Assembly (NCBI GenBank): GCA_002189105.1
Contig: NIOB01000007.1
Location: forward strand, 1-64,000
DNA length: 64,000 nucleotides
Direction of reading: 5' to 3'
Source: Saccharibacillus soli
GTDB lineage: Bacteria > Bacillota > Bacilli > Paenibacillales > Paenibacillaceae
Within the stretch, counting starts at the first letter, position 1. The number at the start of each line of letters is the position of its first letter. The notes beneath the pieces were generated by a model, which worked only from the letters and a program-made list of their open reading frames with translations, was not told where the DNA came from and did no database searches. The position numbers and the translations under genes are program-made. This document shows, piece after piece, positions 40,501 through 49,486 of this stretch.

Positions 40501-42213
40501 TCAGCCTAACTCGGCACTGCGCCAGAATGGAATCTGATCGGCATCTGCCAGCTCAATGCGGTTGCGTCCATTGTTTTTGGCCTGATACAGCGATTTATCC
40601 ACTTCGGAAAAGAGATGCAGCAGATATTCGTCCATGTTGTTGAACGCTGGCTGCGGGGCAAAACGTTCAATGGACAGCACACCCAGGCTCACGGTAACAC
40701 TGACGGCCTGCGTAGAGTGCTCAACCCGAATGAGATTGGACTCCACAGTAGAACGAATGTGTTCCGCCAACTGACGAGCCATCTCCCGATCGGTATTAGG
40801 CAGATACACGATGAATTCCTCACCACCATATCGAGCGAGAACGTCCGTACTGCGTACACATTGTCTGACCGCCTCTGCGGTCCGATAGAGCACTTCATCG
40901 CCAACTACGTGCCCATGCAGATCATTGACCGTCTTAAAGAAATCAATGTCAAACAGAACAAACGAGAAGGGGATACCCTGATTGGTGTTGACACTCATGT
41001 CCTGGGCAAGCCGCTGCGTCAGATAACGACGATTGTAGCATTGCGTCAGGCTGTCCGTAAGCGCCATTTCTTCAAGCTTGCGATTGGCCTGCGACAATTC
41101 CAGCCGCGTGCGATCCAGCGAGCGATTCCGTTCATGCAGCACATCGTTCTGACGGTTCAGTTCCTGCACCAAGCGCCGTTCTTGAGAGACATCCTGGAAG
41201 GTGAGAATGTGACCGATGGGCTGACCCGAGGCATCGAAGATCGGCGACGTTTGCAGAATAAAGTACAGCCCGCTGCCGCGTTCCGCAAACAGCTCGATAT
41301 GGAAGAGGTCTTGATCCTTGCATTTGTAATGCTCCAGAAACTGCCGACTATCTCCGGTCACCCGAACGGAAGCGAAGAAGGTCTCGATGTCAAAAAAGTC
41401 GCCTTCCCGAATATCGAGGAACTTTCCAAGTGCGCGGTTGGCTTCCACGACCGAGTTGTATTCGTCCAGAACCAGAATCCCATGCGGAATGGTGTTGATG
41501 ATGTCTTCATGTGCGATAGAGACCAGATCGAACACCTTATAACGAGTAATGACAAACGCAAAAAATAACGCCGTAATAAAAATGCCCAGCGAAGTCAGTC
41601 CCGGAATAATCGGCAGGTAGTCAGCCAAGATGACGTTCAGTAGAATGTCGGCACCTGCAAAAGCCACCAATACAAAAATTCCCCACAGTACGAGACGTAT
41701 CTGATTTTTCAAACTGGCAGAAGCCGAAGTTGATCTCAGAGCGCGAATCAAGACAACCAGCGAAGTGATGAAGTAGTAGGCCAATACAGCCATCATCAGC
41801 CAAAAGAGAGGCCCGTAGGCACGATCTACATAATCTGCGCGAGTAGGTCGGGTGAAGAGATGGAATGGGTTGACGATCACGCCTATGGAGACGATCGCCG
41901 CAGGGAGGAACAGCGGAGCAATGGAGCGGAATTCGAGCTTCTCTGCGTCTCCTGCGAGGAATAGCGTAAACAACAGCCAACCGCTCGCAAGCATCAGACA
42001 GGCGACAAAGGATAAGGACACATAAACAAACTGAATTTCGGGGTCCTGCACGATGTGTGTGGCGAATTGACATAGAGGCCAGAGCATCATGAAAAAGTGA
42101 AATACGAAATAGACCTTATGTAGATTGGTAACACGTACGGCGAAAAAGATGTAAACGAACAAAGCAAACAATAGGGCGAATAGGAAGAGATCATACCACA
42201 CTGATAAGCTCAC
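40501..42213 (-). CDS. Membrane diguanylate cyclase: 7TM sensor - PAS - GGDEF
   Basis: This 570-residue protein starts at ATG with AAGGAGAAGG upstream. Residues 1-235 hold about seven hydrophobic segments of the histidine-kinase N-terminal 7TM type. A PAS-like domain follows (GILVLDEYNSVVEANRALG near 255-273 and TSPIFDASGQPIGHILTFQD near 332-351), then a coiled coil and a GGDEF domain. The active site reads RYGGEEFIVYLP, so catalysis is expected, and RSTD, five residues before GGEEF, is a complete inhibitory site for c-di-GMP. It makes cyclic di-GMP in response to an unknown membrane or intracellular cue. Confidence 0.92.
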   Translation of the reverse strand: MSLSVWYDLFLFALLFALFVYIFFAVRVTNLHKVYFVFHFFMMLWPLCQFATHIVQDPEIQFVYVSLSFVACLMLASGWLLFTLFLAGDAEKLEFRSIAPLFLPAAIVSIGVIVNPFHLFTRPTRADYVDRAYGPLFWLMMAVLAYYFITSLVVLIRALRSTSASASLKNQIRLVLWGIFVLVAFAGADILLNVILADYLPIIPGLTSLGIFITALFFAFVITRYKVFDLVSIAHEDIINTIPHGILVLDEYNSVVEANRALGKFLDIREGDFFDIETFFASVRVTGDSRQFLEHYKCKDQDLFHIELFAERGSGLYFILQTSPIFDASGQPIGHILTFQDVSQERRLVQELNRQNDVLHERNRSLDRTRLELSQANRKLEEMALTDSLTQCYNRRYLTQRLAQDMSVNTNQGIPFSFVLFDIDFFKTVNDLHGHVVGDEVLYRTAEAVRQCVRSTDVLARYGGEEFIVYLPNTDREMARQLAEHIRSTVESNLIRVEHSTQAVSVTVSLGVLSIERFAPQPAFNNMDEYLLHLFSEVDKSLYQAKNNGRNRIELADADQIPFWRSAELG

Positions 42214-42373
42214 AAACCTTCTCCTTTTTTGTGTGTAACCGCGATCGAGTTCAACTCTTCAAAGTAGCTGTATAGTACCATAAAACCTGCCGACTTAGCC
42301 AATATTTATTCAGTTAAACGTCAAGTTGTAGGAAAAGTCGGTTTAACCATTGTCAAAATGAGTGTTGATATGG

Positions 42374-42408
42374 AAAAACCGGCGCAGGTTTGGAAACCAA
42401 CGCCGGTT
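42374..42408 (-). terminator. Rho-independent terminator of the YugP-like gene
   Basis: On the minus strand CCGGCG and CGCCGG arms with an inner TTGGTTTCCAAA part are followed by TTTTTCC. Confidence 0.75.
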
Positions 42409-42457
42409 GTACAAGGCAGGTGTTCATATTAGATAAGAGTGGCTGAATGAAGCTCGA

Positions 42458-43138
42458 TCAATCGCGGTTATTGAAGATGCCGACCAGACGGATCAGTTCA
42501 AGCAGGGAGATCAGCGCAGCCGCCACATAAGTCAGTGCAGCCGCGTTGAGGACTTTGCCCACTCCGCGCTCCTCTTCGTTGGTGATGTATCCTTCGGATA
42601 CCATGACCTCACGAGCGCGGTTGCTGGCATTAAATTCGACCGGAAGAGTAATCAGTTGGAACAGCACCGTTACCGCGAAGAACAGAATCCCTACACCGAT
42701 CAGCCCGGTCGCACTGAACAGGAGGCCAGCCAGAATCAGGAAGGGAGCGACACCGGAAGCAAAGTTGACGACCGGAAAAATACGATGGCGCAGCGTCAGC
42801 ATCGGATAAGATTCTTTGTGCTGAATCGCGTGACCGATCTCGTGGCAGGCAACCGAAACGGATGAGATGCTGTTGCCATAGTACACATCTTCGGACAAGG
42901 CGACCGTCCGGTTGACTGGATTATAATGGTCGGACAGTGTACCCGGTACCGTGACGATCTGTACGTCTTGCAGACCATTGGTATCCAGCATATGGCGTGC
43001 GGCTTGATAGCCGGTGATGCCGCTGTGTACCGGAACTTCGCGCCATTTGTTATAAGTGCCTTTGACCCGAAATTGTGCCCAGATCGTCAGAATGAACGCC
43101 GGAATAATCAGAATGTACATAAAAGTGTTGAAGCTCAT
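42458..43138 (-). CDS. YugP-type neutral zinc metallopeptidase
   Basis: Start chosen at ATG 43138 with GGAGGGAAACG upstream (226 residues). VACHEIGHAIQHKES near residues 103-117 is the HExxH zinc site; the N-terminal hydrophobic segment (3-20) and two or three C-terminal membrane segments match the YugP/DUF zinc-peptidase family. It is a membrane protease of unknown substrate, proposed to act in membrane quality control. Terminator at 42374. Confidence 0.92.
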   Translation of the reverse strand: MSFNTFMYILIIPAFILTIWAQFRVKGTYNKWREVPVHSGITGYQAARHMLDTNGLQDVQIVTVPGTLSDHYNPVNRTVALSEDVYYGNSISSVSVACHEIGHAIQHKESYPMLTLRHRIFPVVNFASGVAPFLILAGLLFSATGLIGVGILFFAVTVLFQLITLPVEFNASNRAREVMVSEGYITNEEERGVGKVLNAAALTYVAAALISLLELIRLVGIFNNRD

Positions 43139-43319
43139 ATCGTTTCCCTCCATTTGTTGTAGAGAACCTTACGGGTACCTTGACGACACTAAAGGTAAGA
43201 TTACGCTCCCCTAAAACGCACCCAAAGCATGTACGTTTACGTCGGAAGCTTCGTACACGCTTTAAGCATGAACTTCAGGAAAACGTAAACTTCTGATGAA
43301 GAGTCGAAAAGGTACTGGA

Positions 43320-43748
43320 TTACATGAGATTCTGTCCAAGCAGCAGCTTGATCGCTTCGATACAAGCGATGCCCTGAGGGACGAGCTGGGAGAAGGTCTT
43401 GCGTGCCTGCGCAGGATCGAGATCCTGAAGCATCGGCTGAAGCTCCTTGAGTTCTTTCTCGATTTGCGCGAGATGGCTTTCAAGCAATGTCAGCTTTTCC
43501 GAGACCCGATCATCTCCGCTGGCTTCGCTCCATCGATCCAGCCGTTCCCGAATCTCTTCTAATGTAAACTTCTCTTCTTTCAATTCATGAATACGCTGCA
43601 GGCGAAGCAAAGTTTCAGGTCCGTACAATCGGTAATTGGTCATCGACCGGTCCTGCGGCTGGATCAAACCCAGCTTGGTGTAATAGTCGATGGTCCGTTC
43701 GCTGGTGCCTGCCGCTCTCGCCAGCTCACCGATCCGGAACAGTCTCAT
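43320..43748 (-). CDS. MerR family transcriptional regulator
   Basis: This 142-residue protein begins MRLFRIGELARAAGTSERTIDYYTKLGLI, the MerR helix-turn-helix and wing, residues 1-70, then a long dimerising coiled coil. The few cysteines (one, in GIACIEAI) argue against a metal sensor. MerR proteins twist spaced promoters; target genes here are unclear, with the divergent amt operon 300 bases away and YugP downstream. The ribosome site is GGGTGAGACGG-like and weak. Confidence 0.9.
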   Translation of the reverse strand: MRLFRIGELARAAGTSERTIDYYTKLGLIQPQDRSMTNYRLYGPETLLRLQRIHELKEEKFTLEEIRERLDRWSEASGDDRVSEKLTLLESHLAQIEKELKELQPMLQDLDPAQARKTFSQLVPQGIACIEAIKLLLGQNLM

Positions 43749-43961
43749 ATCCCCATCGCCGTCTCACCCTTTCCATAGCTGTAGTAAAAGTAAGTTGATA
43801 TAAAAAGATGACCTTGACAAATTCAATTATAGCCAACTAAAAGCATACAGTCAAACGTTATGGTTTAAGCTTGAAAGCGTTCTCTGTCGCATTAACGCAA
43901 GTGGAACTTTTCCTTGGCAAAAAAAGTCTGAAATAAATTCACTTTTTTTATGAAAATGCAC

Positions 43962-43990
43962 TTGTCAGCTTTCTTGCCGCAGTTTATAAT
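43962..43990 (+). promoter_or_regulatory. SigA-type promoter of the amt operon
   Basis: TTGTCA (43962-43967) and TATAAT (43985-43990) with a 17-base spacer, about 57 bases before the amt start. AT-rich DNA upstream may bind regulators; I see no clear TnrA or GlnR box. Confidence 0.78.
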
Positions 43991-44046
43991 GACACCAAGA
44001 GTTTCACATTGTGTTAGATAAAATTACATGAAGAGGGTGTGGGGAA

Positions 44047-45480
44047 ATGAAGAAGAAATGGTGGGCAGGAATCGGAGCTTTGGCGGCGGTATCAGCGTTC
44101 CCAGTCAGTGCATATGCGGCAGAAGCCGTTGATGGGACAGCGTTAACGAATGGCGTAAACATGGCGTTCGTGTTTATCGCAGCGGTACTGGTCATTTTCA
44201 TGCAAGCCGGATTTGCACTGCTTGAAGCCGGTTCGGTACGGATGAAAAATGCCGGTCACGTAGCAGGCAAGACGATCCTCTCCTTCGGAGTTGCCAGCGT
44301 CGCGTTCTGGGCATTCGGGTTTGCGTTTGGCTTCGGTAACGGCAACGGATTCTTCGGCTTCGAGGGTTTCTTCTTCGGCGGAGAAGGGCAGGCGGCATCG
44401 TTTGATTCCGTTAATGGCTATGGCCTTCCGGTTTCGCTGATGTTCCTCTTCCACCTCGCATTTGCAGGCGTATCGCTGGCGATTGCTGGCGGCGGTCTGG
44501 CTGAACGGGCCAAACTGAGCGTATATATCGTATTCGGTGCCCTGTTTACCATCGTAATCTATCCGGTTATCGCACACTGGGTATGGGGCGGCGGCTGGCT
44601 CGGTTCGATGGGCATGCAGGACTTCGCCGGTTCGACTGTTGTTCACTTGACGGGTGCAACAGCGGCACTGGTTGCAACAGTGATGCTCAAACCTCGATTG
44701 GGTAAATACGGAAAAGACGGAAAGCCAAATAGCATTTTGGGGCACAATCAAGTTCTCTCGGTCCTCGGCGTCATCATCCTGTGGGTAGGCTGGTTTGGAT
44801 TTAACCCAGGCAGCGCCCTGACGGTTATGGATGGATTCTTCGCTTATGTTGCGCTGACGACAAACATTGCAGCCGCAGCAGGTGGTGTAGCGGCGCTGTT
44901 GATCTCCTGGGTTGTATTCGGCAAGGCAGACATCCCAAGCATGCTTAACGGTGTGCTGGCTGCACTGGTTGCGATTACCGGTTCGTGTGCATTTGTTGCT
45001 CCATGGGCAGCGGTTGTGATCGGTCTGGTCGCAGGCGTACTGACCTTCTTTACAGCACAATGGTTTGAAAAAGCAGGCGTGGATGATCCCGTCTATGCGT
45101 TCTCCGTACACGGAATCGCGGGTATCTGGGGCGCCCTGTCCACAGGATTCTTCGCAATGCCTTCCCTGTCTACAGAAAAAGGCCTGGGTCAAGCCGGTCT
45201 GTTCTACGGCGGCGGTCTGCACCAGCTGGGCGTCCAAGCTCTCGGCGTAATTGGCACGCTGGCGTTTGTTGGAGCCGTAACCTTCGTGATCTTCTACATC
45301 ATGAAAGTGACTATGGGCATCCGTGTAACCGAAGAGGAAGAAATGATGGGTCTGGACATCAGTGAACATGGCAACTACGGCTACCCTGAGCAAATGAAGA
45401 TGGCAGGCGAAACAACGTTCCATGGTCCAACGAATCCAGAAACCAATACTAATGCTGCACGTACTCCAGCCAACGCTTAA
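44047..45480 (+). CDS. amt: Ammonium transporter
   Basis: This 477-residue protein starts at ATG after AGAGGGTGTGGGG. A signal-like segment (WAGIGALAAVSAFPVSAYAA) and eleven membrane segments follow. The channel histidines are in VVHLTGATAALVAT near residue 200 and YAFSVHGIAGIWGAL near 355; AGSVRMKNAGHVAGKT is the Amt signature. It imports ammonium or ammonia. A poly-Asn/Thr tail ends the protein. The usual glnK (PII) partner is absent downstream; a GlnD-like DUF294 gene takes its place, which is a notable arrangement. Confidence 0.95.
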   Translation: MKKKWWAGIGALAAVSAFPVSAYAAEAVDGTALTNGVNMAFVFIAAVLVIFMQAGFALLEAGSVRMKNAGHVAGKTILSFGVASVAFWAFGFAFGFGNGNGFFGFEGFFFGGEGQAASFDSVNGYGLPVSLMFLFHLAFAGVSLAIAGGGLAERAKLSVYIVFGALFTIVIYPVIAHWVWGGGWLGSMGMQDFAGSTVVHLTGATAALVATVMLKPRLGKYGKDGKPNSILGHNQVLSVLGVIILWVGWFGFNPGSALTVMDGFFAYVALTTNIAAAAGGVAALLISWVVFGKADIPSMLNGVLAALVAITGSCAFVAPWAAVVIGLVAGVLTFFTAQWFEKAGVDDPVYAFSVHGIAGIWGALSTGFFAMPSLSTEKGLGQAGLFYGGGLHQLGVQALGVIGTLAFVGAVTFVIFYIMKVTMGIRVTEEEEMMGLDISEHGNYGYPEQMKMAGETTFHGPTNPETNTNAARTPANA

Positions 45481-45539
45481 CCAGCTCAGAACAGGTTCTG
45501 ACCGAATGGAAGCGGTGGAAAAGCGAAAGGGGGAATCCG

Positions 45540-46628
45540 GTGAAGCCAACCGATTCATACGCGGACTATCTATTGACATCCCAGGAAGATCTTTCGCAGA
45601 TCCGTTCCCCCCAGGCGCTTCGTGAGAGGCGAGTCATGATGCAGCGCCAATTATGGGAAGCCTATGACAGCCGAGATGTTCTCGGCTGGAACGCTTCTGT
45701 CAATGACATGCACGATCGGCTGATGAAGCATGCGGTCGGGTTATGCGAGCATGAGATGGAGGAGGCTGGCTTCGGTCTGCCTCCTGTCTCTTATGCTTTT
45801 GTCGTTTTCGGCAGTGCAGGCAGACGGGAACAGACGCTGTGGAGCGACCAAGACAACGGATTGATCGTGTCGGATGTGGAGCACGCCGACAAAGAAACGT
45901 ATTTTGCGGAATTTGGACGCCGACTGACGGATATTCTGGAGGCCGCAGGCTACGAAAAGTGTGAAGGCAAAGTGATGTGTTCCGAACCGAGATGGCGGCG
46001 TACCTCCACGCAGTGGGCGCAGCAGCTTGAAGAGTGGAGAAGCGATCTCAGTTGGGAGCCCGTTCGGTATTTAATTATCGCCTCGGACTTTCGTTGGATT
46101 GCTGGCGACCCCAAGCTGGCGGAAGCATGGAAGCGGACCTTCTACGACGGGCTGCGCGGCAATGCGGAGCTGCATGCGGCTATTCTGCGCAACACGGTTC
46201 GGCACAAGAAAACGTTAAATGTACTGGGTCAGGTCATGACCGAACGGTTCGGTGATAACGCGGGTGATTTTGACGTCAAATATGGCATGTACATCCCGCT
46301 GGTCAATGCGGCGCGATTTATGGCCCTTCAGCATGATGTGGAAGAATCTTCTACACTTCGTAGGATGCAGCGGTTGATTCAGCTAGAGGCGGCCTCTCTT
46401 CCACTGATCGAGCCGGCCTATGAAGCGTTCCTGACCGCACTTCGCCTGCGCAGCATGACGGAGATGGTGGAGCGTGACGGTCTGCTTCAGAGCAGCGGTT
46501 ATCTGCCGAACGCCGAACTGAAAAAAAAGGAGCAATTCTACGAGCTCCGCGACAGCCTGGTTCTGGTACGCAAGCTGCATCGCGTACTTCAGCGTCAGCT
46601 TAGGTTCGCGGAAAGGAGACGCGTATGA
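45540..46628 (+). CDS. DUF294 nucleotidyltransferase-like protein (GlnD-related)
   Basis: This 362-residue protein starts at GTG about 5 bases after GGGGGAAT. FVVFGSAGRREQTLWSDQDNG near residues 87-107 is the G-S/G-R-x(n)-DxD nucleotidyltransferase core related to the uridylyltransferase domain of GlnD. The second half (from about 190) is the helical DUF294 C-terminal domain. It follows amt by 59 bases and overlaps the exonuclease by 4, so it is probably part of one operon. A role in modifying or sensing nitrogen status is inference. Confidence 0.85.
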   Translation: MKPTDSYADYLLTSQEDLSQIRSPQALRERRVMMQRQLWEAYDSRDVLGWNASVNDMHDRLMKHAVGLCEHEMEEAGFGLPPVSYAFVVFGSAGRREQTLWSDQDNGLIVSDVEHADKETYFAEFGRRLTDILEAAGYEKCEGKVMCSEPRWRRTSTQWAQQLEEWRSDLSWEPVRYLIIASDFRWIAGDPKLAEAWKRTFYDGLRGNAELHAAILRNTVRHKKTLNVLGQVMTERFGDNAGDFDVKYGMYIPLVNAARFMALQHDVEESSTLRRMQRLIQLEAASLPLIEPAYEAFLTALRLRSMTEMVERDGLLQSSGYLPNAELKKKEQFYELRDSLVLVRKLHRVLQRQLRFAERRRV

Positions 46629-47368
46629 AAGATCCAGCCGGGTCGGGATCGGGAAGCGGATTTTGGAATATGCTGCGCAGCGGAGGTGTACCTTCCGCAG
46701 TCGCCTCGGTGTTCAGAGGGCAGAGCGCCCAGCAGATGGCGTTTATCCGCTCTCTCAGCCGGGAGCAGCGCAGACCCGAAGCGCTGATTACACCGCTTGC
46801 CGAGCTGGAAACCATCGTATTTGACCTGGAGACCACGGGCTTTAACTGTCAGAAGGGCGACGAGATCTTGTCATTTGGTGCAGTGAAGATGAAAGGCGAC
46901 CAGGTGCTTGAAGGAGAGACGTTCTATACGCTGGTGAATCCACGCATCGAGATTCCGCCTCATATCACGGATCTGACGGGAATCACGCCGGAAATGGTGG
47001 AGGATGCACCGCCTTTGATCGAAGCTCTGCATGACTTCATGGCGTTTATCGGGCATTCTGTTTTGGTCGCTCATGCCAGTGCTCATGACAAGGCATTTCT
47101 GAACAATGCCCTGTGGAGGACTTCCAAGGCGCATCTGAATCACCGGGTCATCGATACCATGATGATCGCCAGGCTGCTGAATCCTTTTAGAGGCAGCTAT
47201 GGACTTGATGAACTGCTGCTGGAGGAGGGCATCGAGATCAAGGAGCGCCACCATGCGCTTGGCGATTCCCTGATGACAGCCGAGCTGTGGGGCGGTTATC
47301 TGAACCGGGTTCGGGATAACCAAATGGCGACATTAAGTGATCTGTATGCGAGATTGGGCAATACGTAA
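46625..47368 (+). CDS. DnaQ-like 3'-5' exonuclease (DEDDh)
   Basis: This 247-residue protein starts at ATG in an ATGA overlap with the DUF294 gene, after GAAAGGAG. The exonuclease domain runs from residue 60: IVFDLETTGFN (ExoI, D and E), LVAHASAHDKAFL (ExoII, H/A-x-D) and RHHALGDSLMTAEL (ExoIII, H-x(4)-D). It resembles epsilon-type proofreading or PolC-like exonucleases. The link with an ammonium transporter and a GlnD-like gene recurs, in my recollection, in Paenibacillaceae, but its meaning is unknown. Confidence 0.9.
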   Translation: MKDPAGSGSGSGFWNMLRSGGVPSAVASVFRGQSAQQMAFIRSLSREQRRPEALITPLAELETIVFDLETTGFNCQKGDEILSFGAVKMKGDQVLEGETFYTLVNPRIEIPPHITDLTGITPEMVEDAPPLIEALHDFMAFIGHSVLVAHASAHDKAFLNNALWRTSKAHLNHRVIDTMMIARLLNPFRGSYGLDELLLEEGIEIKERHHALGDSLMTAELWGGYLNRVRDNQMATLSDLYARLGNT

Positions 47369-47718
47369 CACAAGCATAAGACCATAAGACGAACAGCAAA
47401 CGACAAAGACGCCGTTCTCGTCAGGGACGGGAATCGGCGTCTGCTGTCCGCGTAGGGTGCGGCTGCGGCGGGTATGGCGTTACGGTGTGAACCGGAGTCT
47501 GATTTCGGTTCACATGCCGCCCGCTGCATAAGTATCTGATTTACCCTGCGGGCTTGGTAGGGAATGAAATTCAACCACGCGGACCGGATTTCTCGCGGAA
47601 ACCGGTACTGGATAGTGGATGAAGCGTCGTTTCCTTAGGGCCTGCTACCCATGTTTACCCCTCTCAACTGGGCTTTCCGCTGCGGCGGGAAGCCATTTTT
47701 TTGTGAGCAGAGAAGGAA
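47369..47718. other. Intergenic region between convergent genes
   Basis: About 350 bases: a hairpin AGACGCCG (47408-47415) with CGGCGTCT (47435-47442) without T-run, and a terminator at 47670-47702. No gene is supported. Confidence 0.5.
47670..47702 (+). terminator. Rho-independent terminator
   Basis: GGGCTTTCCGC pairs with GCGGGAAGCC, then seven T. It is oriented for plus-strand transcripts (amt operon). Confidence 0.8.
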
Positions 47719-49344
47719 TCAATGATTGAGCAGACCCGGCCTCGGTTCGGCTCCGTGGACGGAAGCAGTCGTTTCCTGCGGCTGCTGCCCCAGCAGAGCA
47801 TACCGCATGCTGTCCACAAGAGCCTCCCAGCTGGCTTCGATGACGTTGCCGGATACGCCGACGGTGCTCCAGGCATTCTTGGCATCGCGGGATTCGATCA
47901 GGACGCGTACCTTGGATGCTGTGGCTTCTTTATCGTCCAGAACACGGACTTTGTAGTCGCTAAGATGCATATCCGTGAGCTTTGGATAATAGTGCAGCAG
48001 CGCCTTTCTAAGCGCGTTGTCGAGTGCGTTGACCGGGCCGTTGCCCTCGCCCGCCGTGTAGAGGCTCTCCCCGCCGATGCGAAGCTTCACGAAGGCCTCG
48101 GAGACGACTGGCTTGCCAGCCGATTTTTCTACCAGCATCTTAAATGACTCGAAGGTGAATAATTCCTGGACTTCGCCGTCCGCTTCCCGAAGAAGCAGCT
48201 CCAGCGAGGCATCTGCACCCTCAAACTGATAACCGCGATGTTCCAGATCCTTGATTCGGTTGATTGTCTCGGACGCCTGTGGACTCTTGGGATCGAGATC
48301 GATTCCAAGCTCCTGCGCCTTGGAGATCAGATTGCTCTGTCCAGCCAATTCAGAGACCAGAACGCGCTGCTTGTTGCCAACCAGTTCCGGACGAATATGT
48401 TCATAGGTGCGGGAGTCACGCAGGATGGCGGATACATGAATCCCACCCTTGTGTGCAAAGGCTGCGCTGCCTACATAAGGCTGACCGTTAGGCATATGCA
48501 CGTTGGCAATTTCGCTCACGTAACGGGCGGTTGGGACAAGCTGCATCAGCTTCTCTTCAGGCAGACAATTCAAGCCGAATTTGAGCTGGAGATTGGGAAT
48601 CACTGAACATAGATTGGCATTGCCGCACCGTTCGCCATATCCATTAATCGTGCCCTGCACCTGAAGTGCGCCCGCAGCTACCGCGCTTAATGCGTTAGCA
48701 ACGGCCAATTCACAGTCGTTGTGCGTATGGATGCCTAGACGTGCCTCCGGCATCTCGGTCACCAGAGCCGTTACCGCATCGCGGATCTCGTCGGGCATCG
48801 TTCCGCCGTTGGTATCACACAGGACCAGCCAGTCTGCTCCGGCTTCGGAAGCCGCTCGCAGGACGGACTTGGCATATTCGGAATTATGTTTGTAGCCATC
48901 GAAGAAATGTTCCGCATCGAAGATGACTTCCAGCCCGCGCTTCTTGAGGTAGCGAATGGAATCTTCGATCATGGCGAGGTTCTCTTCGAGTGTTGTCTGG
49001 AGTGCGGTATGCACATGGAAGTCCCAGGATTTGCCGACCAGCGTAGCTGCCTGCGCGCCGGATTCAGCGATCCGCTTCAAATTTTCATCGTCCTCGGCAG
49101 AGGCGCCTTTGCGGCGGGTGCTGCCGAACGCGGTGATTTTGGCCTTGAGTCCCAGTTCCTGTACACGGCGAAAAAATTCCACGTCCTTGCCGTTGCTGCC
49201 GGGATTGCCTCCTTCGATATAATGAACGCCGAGTTCATCCAGCTTGATAGCGATTTTTAGCTTATCATCGGCTGACAGGCTGATGCCTTCCCCCTGTGTG
49301 CCGTCTCTTAATGTGGTATCGAAAATGGTGATGGACCGTGTCAT
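47719..49344 (-). CDS. cimA: (R)-citramalate synthase
   Basis: This 541-residue protein starts at ATG after AAGGGAGCAG. FDTTLRDGTQGEGIS is the N-terminal HMGL-like signature, GIHTHNDCELAVANALSAV holds the metal-binding HTHND motif, and the C-terminal 110 residues form the LeuA dimer regulatory domain. CimA condenses pyruvate with acetyl-CoA, giving citramalate for isoleucine made without threonine. Length fits CimA rather than LeuA. It is monocistronic here. The C-terminal domain suggests feedback inhibition by isoleucine. Confidence 0.93.
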   Translation of the reverse strand: MTRSITIFDTTLRDGTQGEGISLSADDKLKIAIKLDELGVHYIEGGNPGSNGKDVEFFRRVQELGLKAKITAFGSTRRKGASAEDDENLKRIAESGAQAATLVGKSWDFHVHTALQTTLEENLAMIEDSIRYLKKRGLEVIFDAEHFFDGYKHNSEYAKSVLRAASEAGADWLVLCDTNGGTMPDEIRDAVTALVTEMPEARLGIHTHNDCELAVANALSAVAAGALQVQGTINGYGERCGNANLCSVIPNLQLKFGLNCLPEEKLMQLVPTARYVSEIANVHMPNGQPYVGSAAFAHKGGIHVSAILRDSRTYEHIRPELVGNKQRVLVSELAGQSNLISKAQELGIDLDPKSPQASETINRIKDLEHRGYQFEGADASLELLLREADGEVQELFTFESFKMLVEKSAGKPVVSEAFVKLRIGGESLYTAGEGNGPVNALDNALRKALLHYYPKLTDMHLSDYKVRVLDDKEATASKVRVLIESRDAKNAWSTVGVSGNVIEASWEALVDSMRYALLGQQPQETTASVHGAEPRPGLLNH

Positions 49345-49486
49345 GGAACTGCTCCCTTCCGTCCGTATTAATTGTCGATTATAGCATGAACGCTTTAAAC
49401 CGGTATAGTAGTCAGGTTAACAATTTTTGTGGACAAAAAGGGAGTTTCTGAGCACTGTCCGCACATGAGGGACGAAGGTGTTTCGG

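Noticed and set aside
44143-45579. 478-residue open frame opposite amt
   Set aside because: Antisense shadow; residue composition (many Cys, Arg, His) is typical of reverse-frame artefacts.
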